DNA of 64,000 bases from Venturia oleaginea (Eukaryota > Ascomycota > Dothideomycetes > Venturiales > Venturiaceae), in the NCBI GenBank assembly GCA_013176395.1, contig JABMLP010000004.1:1302001-1366000 (forward strand), written 5' to 3'. Positions 1 to 9,484 of this stretch are shown here, piece after piece; positions within the stretch are counted from its first letter, which is position 1, and every line of letters begins with the position of its first letter. A program made the position numbers and the translations under genes. The notes beneath the pieces were generated by a model. That model was not told where the DNA came from. It saw nothing but the letters and a program-made list of their open reading frames with translations, and made no database searches.

Positions 1-612
1 CCCATATATATACACGATTGAGGGGCTCGTGCTCAAGCTAGTACAAATGAGGTGAATGAAATGAGTTCATTTGACAGGCATCACGTCGAGAAAGTCATCC
101 ACCACGCGTAATTACATGCATATGCTCTCTGCAAAGCAATTTCCTTCCATCAAGGAGATCGGATCAAGCCGGCTGTATCATAGCATCTTCATACTCAGCT
201 TCCGTAGGCGCCTGCTGAAGCCTGATGGTATTATCATGAGTCTGAGTCTTGGAATTTCCACCATTTCCTTCCAATAAAGTCCCCGTGCCACGCATAGAGC
301 GTGGACAAAGACTCTCAATTTCATCAAAAACCACTTCTTGGTGGCTCACAAATTTTATAGTATACATTCTTATTCAAGTCGAGTAGAAGATCAACTGCTG
401 TTATTAAGTAAGATCCAAGGCTAGCACAATTCTCGACGCCTACCATTGGCTTTAGCCTCCCCGAATGCAAGAAGAATACTTGCACGGGATATCTTACAGC
501 TGGTTTGCCGTGCGCAACGACTTCAAGCTCGATAAATTCTTTATACTGGTGCCGGTTGTTATGGCCAACAGCCTGAACATCGGCATGCGCAAACGATGGC
601 GATCGGAGCGCT

Positions 613-1177
613 GTGGCGAGCTGGTATTGGGGATTATTTCCCTTTGCAATGGATGCCCATCTTGGCCAGATGGGCATAAGCCTAGCGACGAGAAGTACAA
701 GCAGCATACCAAGATCTGTTAGTTTTTGGGCCGTACAAACAGATGCGGGCTACAATTCCTCATGCGCAATGGTCACGAGCTGGGGATTGAGAACGAATGC
801 GACTACAGTAACAACAACATCTACCACGACTGCACCTCATCAATCGAATGGCCCAATCATAGCTCTGGGAATCATTATCCATATCCTGGTTTCCATGATT
901 TCGCTCCTTCTGTTTCTCCCCTACTGAAGAGAATTTCAGGCTCAGGACCGGTCTATCAAGCTATTATTCAACCCGGAAATCGGTCAGGGGCCAAACAGGT
1001 GACCACTTGGGTACGCAGCCAACTGCCGAGCCTCCGTATCTTCAACCTGAACGTCCACGTCCTTCCACTTCAAATACATCATTCCAAGCAAATCCACCTC
1101 CCACCACAGCGAGCTCTGGCCAAACCTCGGCCACGGCACAAATAGGACATTCGCAAACATCTTTGCTCACGGGTTGA
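613..1177 (+). pseudogene. Possible degenerate membrane protein gene (tentative)
   Basis: One frame (613-927) encodes a Thr-rich stalk (TTVTTTSTTTAP) followed by a strongly hydrophobic, membrane-spanning-like stretch, then stops. A second frame reads on as a Pro/Ser/Thr-rich, disordered-looking tail (PEPPYLQPERPRPSTS...) ending in TGA at 1175-1177. Stalk, one membrane segment and a low-complexity tail resemble small fungal cell-surface or sensor proteins, but no single frame or clear intron joins the parts. On the opposite strand, 324-707 also has protein-like composition. Strand and structure are both uncertain; I do not recognise a family. Confidence 0.2.
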
Positions 1178-1952
1178 GCTGCGCTTGTACTTTTAATGCA
1201 ATAGGCAATGAGAGGTGAAACTAGATTGATGCACCACATGAATTTCAAGGTTTCCATAATTCAGTACCGGATGTTAAACCATGGATTGCGCAAATCGGAG
1301 GCTATTGGTACGTACAAATTCCTTTAATAAACTGTATCTCATGCCTGCTTTAACCTCGAGTAGCCAGTCTCTATGATGGATATGTTGTTACCTACTTTCT
1401 TTTGGTCAATGCACCGAAGAATTCAGAACACACCAAGATTGGGGAGAAACAAATTAGTTGCACAATTGATTGAGGTTGAAGGAGACAACAACCCTACCAT
1501 GCTGTAAAGCATAATGTCATTAAAATTGATGGCGACTTCAGCTAATCACCTTCCAGATTATGGCCAAAGTAGATCAAACCAAGAGAGCTATTTTTCCAGC
1601 CACGCGTTAACTCGAGAGAGCTATCTGCATTTCCTCGAGGGTAAGTTATCTTTCCATGGCTCCCAATCACGTTATGTAATCACCAAAGAAGTCAAGCTTC
1701 CTCGATACGGTGATTTCGCAAATTCTGGCTCTACCGTTCGCCACCATAAAAGAACAGCACTATACCTTGTCTTCCATCGATACCAATCTTGATTCCAAAG
1801 TTGTTAGTATGTCTTAGCTATTTCTACAGCTGCAAAGGCACAGTGAGTTCGAGTCTGGCAACCTCACTAATGTTAACAAACATTATTCATCAGAATGTCG
1901 CTCCAAGTCCAGCTCAGAGTCCTACGAGAGAACTGCGGTGTCTAAAGCTAAT
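1178..1952. other. No supported gene
   Basis: This stretch holds only short open frames. The longest is 92 codons at 1514-1792 (+), without recognisable motif, leader or intron context. It ends at the 3' side of the acidic-protein gene on the minus strand. Confidence 0.4.
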
Positions 1953-3677
1953 CTAGTATCTATTTCCAATGTTTCCCATCCCGACAAGTGCGGCGATGTA
2001 TGGATTTTCATCTCCCGAGTACAATCCACCGCTGATATCCAACTCACCTTCATCTCCAAAATCATTTCCAACGTCCGTCTCAAAGTTGAGCTCTGCTTCT
2101 GTGCCGTATTCTGTCCCACCGACGAGCCATTCATCAAAGTTCTGAAGCAGGTTGTTGTCCTGTTGAATGAATCCAGCGCCGTGTGGCAAGTGATTGCTGT
2201 GGTTGAGTGACATCTCGACCTCTGGTGTCTCGTTTCTCCCAAAGTTCTCAACGTCTTCGACGTACTGCTGCTCACAGAAGTCCGAGAAGCTACCATCGGA
2301 TGGTTCTTGAACATCTGGAGTCTGGAGGTCCTCGACATACTCCTTCCCCGTATCGAACTGCTGAGGAGTGAATTCCGCGAAGTTGTCATCGAATGGCTCA
2401 TGGAGAGCTGCAGCCTGACTCTGCTCAACGTACTGCTCAGCGAATTCGGTGAAGTCGCCATCGAATGGCCCTTGGACATACTCCGCCCTCGCACCAAATT
2501 CCTGAGGAGGGAAAACCGAACCAGCAAGCCACGACTGTCCATCTTCCGCCACAACACCAGCCCCAACACCCTTAAAGCCTCCCACAACCTTCTGCCGCTT
2601 GGCAGATCCAACCACAACCACATCATCCTCTTCCAACTCCTGAATCGCACGCATGACCCCAGCCTTCGGTTTATTATCCAAGCAGCGCAACAACTTCAAC
2701 TTTTCCACCTCCGTCTTCACAAACACACCCGTTCGCTCATCAAATCCATGCTCATAAGTCCCATAACGGCTCCACTCTCCTTTCCAGGCCGCCTCACTCT
2801 TATGGAAGCCATATTGGGCCAGGCTATTTGTTACCTTGTCCCAGAAACGAGAGACGTTGTTGGATGGTGCGAAGTTCCGAACAACGGCAAAGAGGGCGTC
2901 TCGTTCTTCGGGGGCCATGCTGGATGGCTTTCTACGGTTACGGTAAGTGCATGGTGTTCCAAATCCGTATGGCGAGTGGGTCGGACGAGGAGTCGCAGGA
3001 GTGTGTGCGGGTGTGTGAACAGAAAAGAGAGTAGGCGAATATGCTGACTGGTTGTCCGACTGGGCGGATGATGGAGTAATTGCGGAGAATGAGGTTGAGG
3101 CCGTGCGTTTTCGGTTTACAGGAGTCATTGGTACGTTGTTTTCGTTTTCTTGAGCGTTGAGCTGAGGAGTCGAGATGGTTGGATACGATATATCCCACTG
3201 CTGGTTCTTATCCTGAACCTGTGAGTCCGGAGTCGATAGGTAGTTTAAGGACGAAGTAAGGATATGGACGACAAGCTCTCTATTACCCTTGGCAGAATCA
3301 AAGGCATAGCCGATATCCTCCGCGTGCCTATATCCAAAAGCCAACATCTGATCCACAAACTTCTGCCTCTGCTGCTGAATTGGAACGAGGGACGTAGTAG
3401 AGACCGAGGATGGTTTTACCTTTGTTGCATACATCGGCAGCGCCTGAATTTTCCTAATATCCCTTGAAACCTGCGAAAACTTCGCCGCCATAGTTCGAAA
3501 CATATCCCAAATCCTCTCATCCACCTCATTCGGCTGAACGGTAGCTATCTCCTTCACAGATTGATCGGCAAAGTCTTTGAGAAACGACCACTCCTTGGAC
3601 TGCATATCGAGCTGTGACTCAAAACTGCGTTTACCATCTTGGATCTGCTCTTGTGGGGAGACGTCTCGAGGAGACAT
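1953..3677 (-). CDS. Unrecognised 574-aa acidic, probably nuclear protein
   Basis: A single uninterrupted 574-codon frame, the longest non-transposon frame without an intron here. I do not recognise it as a named protein. Residues 105-145 (QKFVDQMLAFGYRHAEDIGY...) resemble a UBA-like three-helix fold. Residues 140-250 are Ser/Thr/Pro-rich with a basic NRKR patch. Residues 255-310 contain spaced tryptophans (RFWDKV, AAWKGEW) like a Myb/SANT-type module. At 347-357 an acidic run followed by VVVV fits a SUMO-interacting motif. The C-terminal third is very acidic and holds three diverged copies of a P-F/S-D-x-x-F-x-x-F unit near residues 403, 427 and 459, the sort of segment seen in activation or docking regions. 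A chromatin or ubiquitin/SUMO-linked role is inference only. The start is the first ATG of the frame. Confidence 0.75.
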   Translation of the reverse strand: MSPRDVSPQEQIQDGKRSFESQLDMQSKEWSFLKDFADQSVKEIATVQPNEVDERIWDMFRTMAAKFSQVSRDIRKIQALPMYATKVKPSSVSTTSLVPIQQQRQKFVDQMLAFGYRHAEDIGYAFDSAKGNRELVVHILTSSLNYLSTPDSQVQDKNQQWDISYPTISTPQLNAQENENNVPMTPVNRKRTASTSFSAITPSSAQSDNQSAYSPTLFSVHTPAHTPATPRPTHSPYGFGTPCTYRNRRKPSSMAPEERDALFAVVRNFAPSNNVSRFWDKVTNSLAQYGFHKSEAAWKGEWSRYGTYEHGFDERTGVFVKTEVEKLKLLRCLDNKPKAGVMRAIQELEEDDVVVVGSAKRQKVVGGFKGVGAGVVAEDGQSWLAGSVFPPQEFGARAEYVQGPFDGDFTEFAEQYVEQSQAAALHEPFDDNFAEFTPQQFDTGKEYVEDLQTPDVQEPSDGSFSDFCEQQYVEDVENFGRNETPEVEMSLNHSNHLPHGAGFIQQDNNLLQNFDEWLVGGTEYGTEAELNFETDVGNDFGDEGELDISGGLYSGDENPYIAALVGMGNIGNRY

Positions 3678-4384
3678 GGTGTCGGATTGTCGGATTGGGA
3701 AGTTGAAGGATTAGGTATTAAGAATACGAAGGACTGGCCTTGCTTTCGAAATGAGGGATTTTGAATGTAGAGATTAGGGAGGGAACGATGCATCGGTCAG
3801 AGTTGGAAGGAAAGGTTGAAGATAAGAAAAGATAACGTTGATGAGAAGGAAGCAGGAGGGAGTAGAGGGGGGAGAAGTTAAGTAAATGTTCATTTCTATT
3901 GTTTATTGTGACTTCTCTGGTCCTTATGTCTTTTTCGCAATTGTTGAGAGTTTGGGAGAGATGTATCGTGAGTTATTCTTTCTGCTATTCATGGAGGACA
4001 ATAGCAATGGAGGGTGAGATGTTTGTGGTATTTCATGTGTGGCTTGAATGCGGATTTGCGCCACAATGGTGTTGAGTTTTGGGAAGATAGTAGAATACGA
4101 AAAAGTCCATTGTAAGATACTTTGAGGCCGTAAATGGAAAGAAAGAGATCGAGAGCAGAGCAATGTCGTCTTGCAAGCTGTATGCATCAACACCATCAAC
4201 ACAGCAACTTTCTGTCAACTGGAAATGATTTGCGAAACTGGAAAATCGATTTCAAATTCAAAAAACGTGGTATCATGTCAATTATCGTACAAGCGTTCCA
4301 TCAATACATGTGTTTTTCCCTCTATAGCAAAACTCCGAGCTGATGCAAGTGGCGAAATTGGATGAGGCGACAGAATTGGCAAAT
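3678..4384. other. Intergenic: promoter of 574-aa gene and 3' side of alcohol dehydrogenase
   Basis: Both neighbours are on the minus strand, so this 0.7 kb holds the upstream region of the 574-aa gene and the transcript end of the dehydrogenase gene. Only short open frames of poor composition are present. I see no convincing TATA box for the downstream gene. Confidence 0.5.
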
Positions 4385-5374
4385 CTAGTTGACGAGAACA
4401 CCACGGTATCTCATATGTCCATCCTCGAGGTGCTTGAATGCTTTCTCAATTCCTTCAACGTCCATGGGGAATTCCTCGATCAACGGTTTGATTCCGTGCT
4501 GGCCAGCGAAAGCCAACATTTCCTTGTGGATTGCTCGTGGAGCGACGACACTGCCTTGGACTCTCAATGCGTACATGAGTAGACCCATTTGAGGGATGGC
4601 AAAGTCGATGTCGGCGACGGTGAGAGGGTAGATGGTTCCTCCTGGAGCCATGACAGGCATGTAGAGGTTCCAGTCTGGGTTGAAGGATGTCGTAACGAGC
4701 AAGTGGTCGATTTGCTTCGCGACCTTGATTTCTTTGAGGCCCTTGGTGGCGTAGAACTCCGAAGCGCCAAGCTTCAAGGCTTCTTCTTTCTTGCTATCAG
4801 TTGAAGAAAAGACGACAACTTCGCAACCCATCTTGGCAGCGAATTGGATAGCGAGATGTCCCAATCCACCAATACCCAAAACACCGACACGGTCAGTGCT
4901 GCGGACATTGTACATGCTCAAGACGTTCCACACGGTAGCACCTCCACACATCAATGGAGCAGCGTGTTTGTTCTCGATGTTGTCGGGGATCTTGAAAAGA
5001 AAGTTCTCATTCCAGATGGCAGCAGTTGCCATACTACCCTGGTCAAGGTCGCAGCCTCCAAACATTTGTCGTTCAGCGCAGAGGGTTTCAGTTCCGGTTA
5101 AACATTGCTTGCAGTGTCCGCAAGAGTTGTGCTGGTATCCCCATCCGACTCTGTCGCCCACTTTGAATAGAGATGCATTCTCGCCGAGTTGCTTGACGAT
5201 GCCGGCTCCTTCGTGTCCGAGTCCCATGTCAGCGCCCTTGTAATGGGCATCTGTGCCGCAAAGTCCGGAGTGAGTAACTTCGACCAGGACTTCGTGAGGT
5301 CCTACGGATTTGGTTGTGGTGGCCTTTTGAATGGCACCGCCTTTAGAGCCCTTGAAAACTGTGAAGTCGACCAT
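4385..5374 (-). CDS. Zinc-dependent NADP(H)-type alcohol dehydrogenase (CAD/ADH6-like MDR)
   Basis: A 329-aa medium-chain dehydrogenase/reductase, near the usual length for the cinnamyl-alcohol-dehydrogenase/ADH6 branch, which interconverts aldehydes and primary alcohols in the cytosol. Catalytic-zinc ligands are visible as Cys39 (GLCGTD), His54-Glu55 (GHEGAG) and Cys143 (LMCGGAT). The structural-zinc set is Cys85, Cys88, Cys91 and Cys99. The Rossmann motif GIGGLG lies at 167-172, and the following strand ends in Ser-Ser-Thr rather than Asp, which favours NADP over NAD. The C-terminus (RYRGVLVN) is typical of the family. All key residues are present and no intron is needed, so the gene looks functional. 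The start at 5374 is the first in-frame ATG, about 125 nt below a TATA-like element. The substrate cannot be told from sequence. Confidence 0.93.
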   Translation of the reverse strand: MVDFTVFKGSKGGAIQKATTTKSVGPHEVLVEVTHSGLCGTDAHYKGADMGLGHEGAGIVKQLGENASLFKVGDRVGWGYQHNSCGHCKQCLTGTETLCAERQMFGGCDLDQGSMATAAIWNENFLFKIPDNIENKHAAPLMCGGATVWNVLSMYNVRSTDRVGVLGIGGLGHLAIQFAAKMGCEVVVFSSTDSKKEEALKLGASEFYATKGLKEIKVAKQIDHLLVTTSFNPDWNLYMPVMAPGGTIYPLTVADIDFAIPQMGLLMYALRVQGSVVAPRAIHKEMLAFAGQHGIKPLIEEFPMDVEGIEKAFKHLEDGHMRYRGVLVN

Positions 5375-5497
5375 TTTAAATGAAGTTATGTTTGAGGTTG
5401 GTAAAGTGGAGGGTTTGAGTACGGTGATTGAAGTTTGTTAGAGAATGAGTTGTTGATTTTTGGAAGATAACTTCTCAAAGCGCACGTCTACGATCCC

Positions 5498-5504
5498 ATA
5501 TATA
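5498..5504 (-). promoter_or_regulatory. TATA-like element of the alcohol dehydrogenase gene
   Basis: TATATAT on the minus strand, 124 nt upstream of the dehydrogenase ATG, followed by a purine/pyrimidine-skewed leader. Spacing suits a fungal core promoter; no other site is claimed. Confidence 0.45.
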
Positions 5505-6934
5505 CCTTTTATTCCGTAACGGAAGTACCGTCATCAATATAGCGTCATTACTCCGGATAGCTCTGCGTAAAAGTGGATAGGCTCGTTCACAGTGGCCTTC
5601 GATAAGGCTCCATCGAAAGCGGCAGTTTTCATCCTGAAACGGCAATCTGCGTAGATTGAGTTGTTATGCACGTCACCAAAGAAGATTTTGATCCAGGATG
5701 GAGATGGAGGTGGATGTGGCTTGGTCAGGAATTGGCCAGCGTTATCCCGAAGTCGAACCGCCGTCTCTCGATTATTCCCTAGTGCCCTTCCTTTATCTGA
5801 ACAAGAACAAGCTTTCACGAATTTCCTAGTCGGAAAAGCTTCTTCATGTCGTAAAGCTCAGATGCGCGGTTGCTTGGTAACATCTCGATTTGAAAGGATG
5901 GACATTTGCCTGCCAGGATATGCCAGAACCACCAGAGAAAAGATCTCAAAGAGTCAGGAGAAATCTCGCATTTCGGTCGGCGACTCCGGCAGATCACAAA
6001 GCTATGCCTTATCGAGAGAATTTAACTGCAAGAAGAACACAGATTGTTCATCCTGCGCTCCATCAAGTGGCTAGATCTCCATATTTCCTTAGTAATTCAG
6101 GAGCATGATGTTGGATCCGTTTGATTCCGCCTCTCGTAGAGAATATCCACTGATTTCGCCTCTTTCTTTCACCTATTATGTATTTGCTGCGTTGGTAATC
6201 ACCATCTGGACGGTAGGGTTACTACTTTGGAAAAGTGACAGGCAAATCTTACTTATATTCATCACGCTGGTGGTTCTGATACTATTCACGTTGCTTCTGA
6301 AACCAAACTTCCTAGACAGACTTCCCACGTACACAGATCCTTGAACTTTCCCATCAATTCGTTCTTCAATTAGACGATTCCCGGACACCCGACCGTGGCA
6401 TGTCTAAATTTGAGACTTCAAATAGAGTTGCACGCCTGAACAGAATTCCTCCAGCAGATGCCAGGAAGGTTGAAGATCGAGAGTTTAGTCACACACAACC
6501 CCTTGGGAAACGGGCCAAATTTCATGAATCCAAAATTAATCGCATCTCTTCTTTTCACTGGTTTGGTCGTGAAAATCATGTGAAACTTGCTCGCAATATT
6601 ATATCCGTTCACGCACACATTCGACCAAGGTTTTGCCAGTAAATGCGATAGAGATTCGTATATTCTGAAGTGCTATAGCTGAGATCTGATAATTACTGCA
6701 ATATGGCCAAAAAATGGAGATCGAATACCACGGAATCGCGAACATTCTAATAAATTTTCTGGGCAAGTAAAAAACAGCTTCACCTGATCTCCAATGAAAT
6801 GGAAACAGGATGCATCGACCGTATCAAGCTAAGGAACAGACCTTAAAGGAGAGAGTCTGATGTAGATGTAACATCCTCGAAGATCTACCGGAAGTGATAA
6901 ATTCCGGTGATCAGAATCTCAATTTCGAGCAAAC
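5505..6934. other. Intergenic with one small membrane-type open frame (6105-6344, +)
   Basis: Mostly without supported genes. The frame 6105-6344 (+, 79 codons) encodes two hydrophobic stretches (YYVFAALVITIWTVGLLLW and QILLIFITLVVLILFTLL) separated by a KSDRQ turn, ending KPNFLDRL. This could be a small two-span membrane protein or the last exon of a longer gene, but no upstream exon is evident. The rest, including 6345-6934, shows nothing. Confidence 0.3.
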
Positions 6935-6939
6935 AAAAA
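6935..6939 (-). terminator. Pol III T-run terminator for tRNA-Pro
   Basis: Five A on the plus strand, that is TTTTT on the tRNA strand, about 40 nt past the tRNA 3' end. It is the first T-run of at least five downstream and so the likely Pol III stop, though the distance is on the long side. Confidence 0.4.
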
Positions 6940-6979
6940 GGGAGCACCTCCGTACACATGGAAGTGGAGAAGAGTGAAG

Positions 6980-7065
6980 GGCTCCACCGGGATTCGAACG
7001 CGGGGCCTCCTGCAGTTTAGACCGAACAACCCAAAGCAGGAATCATACCACTAGACCATAGAGCC
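6980..7065 (-). tRNA. tRNA-Pro (anticodon UGG) with 15-nt intron
   Basis: Read on the minus strand, an acceptor stem GGCTCTA pairs with TGGAGCC. It is followed by a D arm (TGGTCTAGTGGTATGA), an anticodon stem CCTGC/GCAGG and a T arm with TTCGAAT loop. The anticodon loop is TTTGGG...T, giving UGG at positions 34-36, proline. A 15-nt intron (7015-7029) sits between positions 37 and 38, the canonical nuclear site. The encoded mature tRNA is 71 nt before CCA addition. One oddity is in the T stem: position 52 is C opposite C62 where G-C is standard. That base also lies in the B-box promoter, so expression or stability may be reduced. Confidence 0.9.
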
Positions 7066-7975
7066 GCATTACACTTGATGGCTACGAAGTCGTTAATCTA
7101 GGTATATAATTCATCAATAAACTGGTGCATCTGTGGTGGTTTGAGTTTCGCGGTTGTGTCCGCATCTTTCCGAATCAAAGCGCTTCAGAATACTTACAAG
7201 TCATGTTCAGAAACCCTTAAAATCGAGTGTTCTACAGCCGGCTTGCAATTATGAGCCGTGAACTGTTCTGGGGATCTGCCTATGATTTCTATATGTTGGG
7301 AACTATTGTCACGAATCACTATTTCAGGTAGAGGTTGGGCTTCACGTGCTTCACATGGAATTTAAGGTTCGGCAATCGATCTCGGTAAGATCTCTTGGCA
7401 TTCAGCACCTCCTATTTCAGATCTCAGGATGTTAATCTTCGCACTATCATGAACGCAAGACCAATTTCTTGGGTCTGCTCACGTTCGACTAGGAAGGGAC
7501 ATGTCGCATTCTAAGAACAAAAAGAATACTTGCAGAGAACAGGGGTCGAAATTGCAGCAGCCGCTGTATTCACGCAGACCGCAATGCTCTACCCATCAAT
7601 CAAGCATCGGCTCAATGTTGGATTGCGACAGCAGCACATCCTTCGAACATGCCCAGCCAGCCAAGCTCAAAACGCCAGTACTCCTAGCAGAGAGCGACGA
7701 AGACCTACCATAACACACTTCAGCAGCCAACTGCTTTGGTCCCACTATACTCGACGCATACCGGACGACACCCCTCGTACACTGCTACGGCTGTGCTTCA
7801 GTCTGTGAGGAAGGAGTTTGTGCTTCCCTACAGTAGAGGTTTCCAAATGGAGCGACGATCTGTTTCACCTCTCATCCACTTAAACTCTCTTCAAGTTTCG
7901 AGTCTCAGTCAAGTTCAAATACATTGAGCAAGTGCTCTTGACCGCTCAATGTTTAGCGACGTCTTTCTTGCCGAT
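7066..7975. other. No supported gene
   Basis: Upstream flank of the tRNA, then the 3' side of the repeat-precursor gene. The open frames at 7501-7927 (+) are under 95 codons, overlap one another and have no recognisable domain. Confidence 0.4.
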
Positions 7976-8320
7976 TTAGGCACACGGCTCCCTCTTTTTA
8001 ACGTCGCTTTCGACGTAGGCATATGGCTCTCTTTTCTCGACGGCCCTGTCGACGTAGGCATACGGCTCTCTCTTCTCAACATCCCTCTCGACATAAGCAT
8101 AAGCCTCCCTCTTGTCGACATCCTTCTCGCCAATGCTGCCAATTGCCTCCTTCTCACCGACGGCTGAATCGCGTTTGGCATAAATGGTGGAATCGATTTC
8201 ATAAGGACCGCTGGCGACAGCAGCACGCTCGGCAATGGCGCTGGTTTCTTTGATGCAAATCGGAGTCCCCATGACCATTCCGACAGCTACTGCTGCAACA
8301 AGAAAGGACTTGGCGAGCAT
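7976..8320 (-). CDS. Kexin-processed repeat secretory precursor (putative dikaritin-type RiPP precursor)
   Basis: A 114-aa precursor. Residues 1-18 (MLAKSFLVAAVAVGMVMG) form a clear signal peptide, followed by a leader to about residue 50. Lys-Arg dibasic sites fall at 49-50, 70-71, 83-84, 96-97 and 109-110. Between the last four are three 13-residue repeats: EAYAYVERDVEKR, EPYAYVDRAVEKR and EPYAYVESDVKKR. A fourth starts EPCA and stops. Signal peptide plus Kex2-delimited repeats with an invariant core is the architecture of KEP proteins, including alpha-type pheromones and the UstA/PhomA-type precursors of dikaritins. The tyrosine-rich core (YAYV) and a UstYa-like gene divergently placed 1.2 kb away favour the dikaritin reading; core chemistry is inference. 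I chose ATG 8320 over an in-frame upstream ATG at 8479 because a TATAAAA box lies between them. The core has no Cys-rich pheromone look. Confidence 0.8.
   Translation of the reverse strand: MLAKSFLVAAVAVGMVMGTPICIKETSAIAERAAVASGPYEIDSTIYAKRDSAVGEKEAIGSIGEKDVDKREAYAYVERDVEKREPYAYVDRAVEKREPYAYVESDVKKREPCA
7979..8107 (-). repeat. 39-bp tandem repeats encoding the Kex2-delimited cores
   Basis: Three complete in-frame 39-bp units plus a partial fourth make up the 3' end of the precursor gene. In the fourth, the second core tyrosine codon TAC is replaced by TAA, which ends the protein. The first Tyr is TGT (Cys), so the last unit looks like a mutated copy of the same core. Confidence 0.85.
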
Positions 8321-8443
8321 GGTGTTAACTGAGGTGGGATCTTGGTGTGTTGCTTGTGCGAGCTTGGACTGATATGATGACTTTGATGAAAATGTCAGTA
8401 GATTCTGTTTGATGGCTACGAGGATGTGGAGTTTAAGGCTCAA

Positions 8444-8450
8444 TTTTATA
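8444..8450 (-). promoter_or_regulatory. TATA box of the repeat-precursor gene
   Basis: TATAAAA on the minus strand, 124 nt upstream of the chosen ATG at 8320. It is the best core-promoter match near this gene and decides the start codon, since the alternative ATG at 8479 would lie upstream of the box. Confidence 0.55.
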
Positions 8451-8479
8451 AGAAGATCTGAATGCAGAGAAAGCATCAT

Positions 8480-9484
8480 GCTATGAGATGGTTACCTCAC
8501 CCGTTCATTTGATCCGCCGCTGCTGAGCGCAAGGTCAGCCCCTGAGCAACATAGATCACGAACTACGAGCTCGCCATTTGTCACAAATGCAGCCCTCCCG
8601 TCAAAAATGGCAGAACTTCCACTCATGAGAGCAAGGTCGCTGACGACATACTGTGGTGCTCATGTAGTGCTCGAGACATTAATGAACCTAAAGCATCCCT
8701 TGATTAATATACGAGATTTTCAATAAAGCCATACTCTCTATGGTAGCTTGCAAACCCCTTGCGAGACTTTGAGTCGCATCCACGAGAACACCCACGAGTG
8801 ACCGCATGCAGGTCAGGGGAATAGTCTCCTGATTTCAGCATCGGATCGCCGATGCTCAAGAAGTTCGTCCTATGAAATGTTTCGACATATCAGCTGAACC
8901 ACTTGAGTAATAGCTTCCATTTCGCACAGAATCAGATGCTCCCTCTAAGACAAAGAGATGCTCATCACTAGTTGATTCTCGATAAACTAGAGAGCCCACT
9001 GTCTCCATGAAGACACGAGGGGTCTAAACGCCAGCCACGGACTAAGCCAGAGACCAAGTAGCAAAAATCGAACAGTACAAAAGTGCTTATGGTAAGAGTG
9101 TTCACGTCCATCATACGGTGAGCAGTTAGGCTTGCAGTGTGTCTTCAACAGTCCATGGAATGTACAACCAGGCCCAAAGGGCAGAATTTCTATCCACTCA
9201 ATGCAGATCGTCTCTTCCATCCTATCTCATGGTTCGACGTGCTAAAGAATTCAGGCGAATTCGTGTGCTCGCGACATATAGACCCAGGCCATTGGTGAAA
9301 GAATAAATAGCAACCAAGGCGAGAAGCGGGGTAGTCGTGCTTTCCCTTCAGCAGTTCATGTGGGTTATTTCAGACGACTGAAATCGCAAAAAGACTCGCA
9401 GTCTCGGCAGTCGATTGCATCGCCTACAATTTGTTTTACACTGGCGACTTCATCGATAAAGCCAACAGTGTACTCTTAAAACGA
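8480..9484. other. Divergent intergenic region between repeat precursor and UstYa-like remnant
   Basis: About 1 kb with no supported gene. The longest frame, 8987-9220 (-), is Cys/Trp-rich but has no HxxHC or other recognisable motif. If the flanking genes formed a cluster this would be their shared promoter region. Confidence 0.4.

Noticed and set aside
1922..2650. 242-aa minus-strand frame
   Set aside because: Shadow of the 574-aa gene in another frame; Ser/Arg-rich artefact.
7979..8107. CRISPR-like array
   Set aside because: The 39-bp units are contiguous coding repeats without spacers, in a eukaryotic secretory gene.
7976..8320. Alpha-type mating pheromone gene
   Set aside because: Kex2 layout is similar, but the core lacks the usual W-C-x...C-type pheromone sequence of filamentous ascomycetes and is tyrosine-based.
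8321..8479. N-terminal extension of the repeat precursor from ATG 8479
   Set aside because: A TATAAAA box lies inside it and the clear signal peptide begins at 8320, so the extension is promoter and leader.
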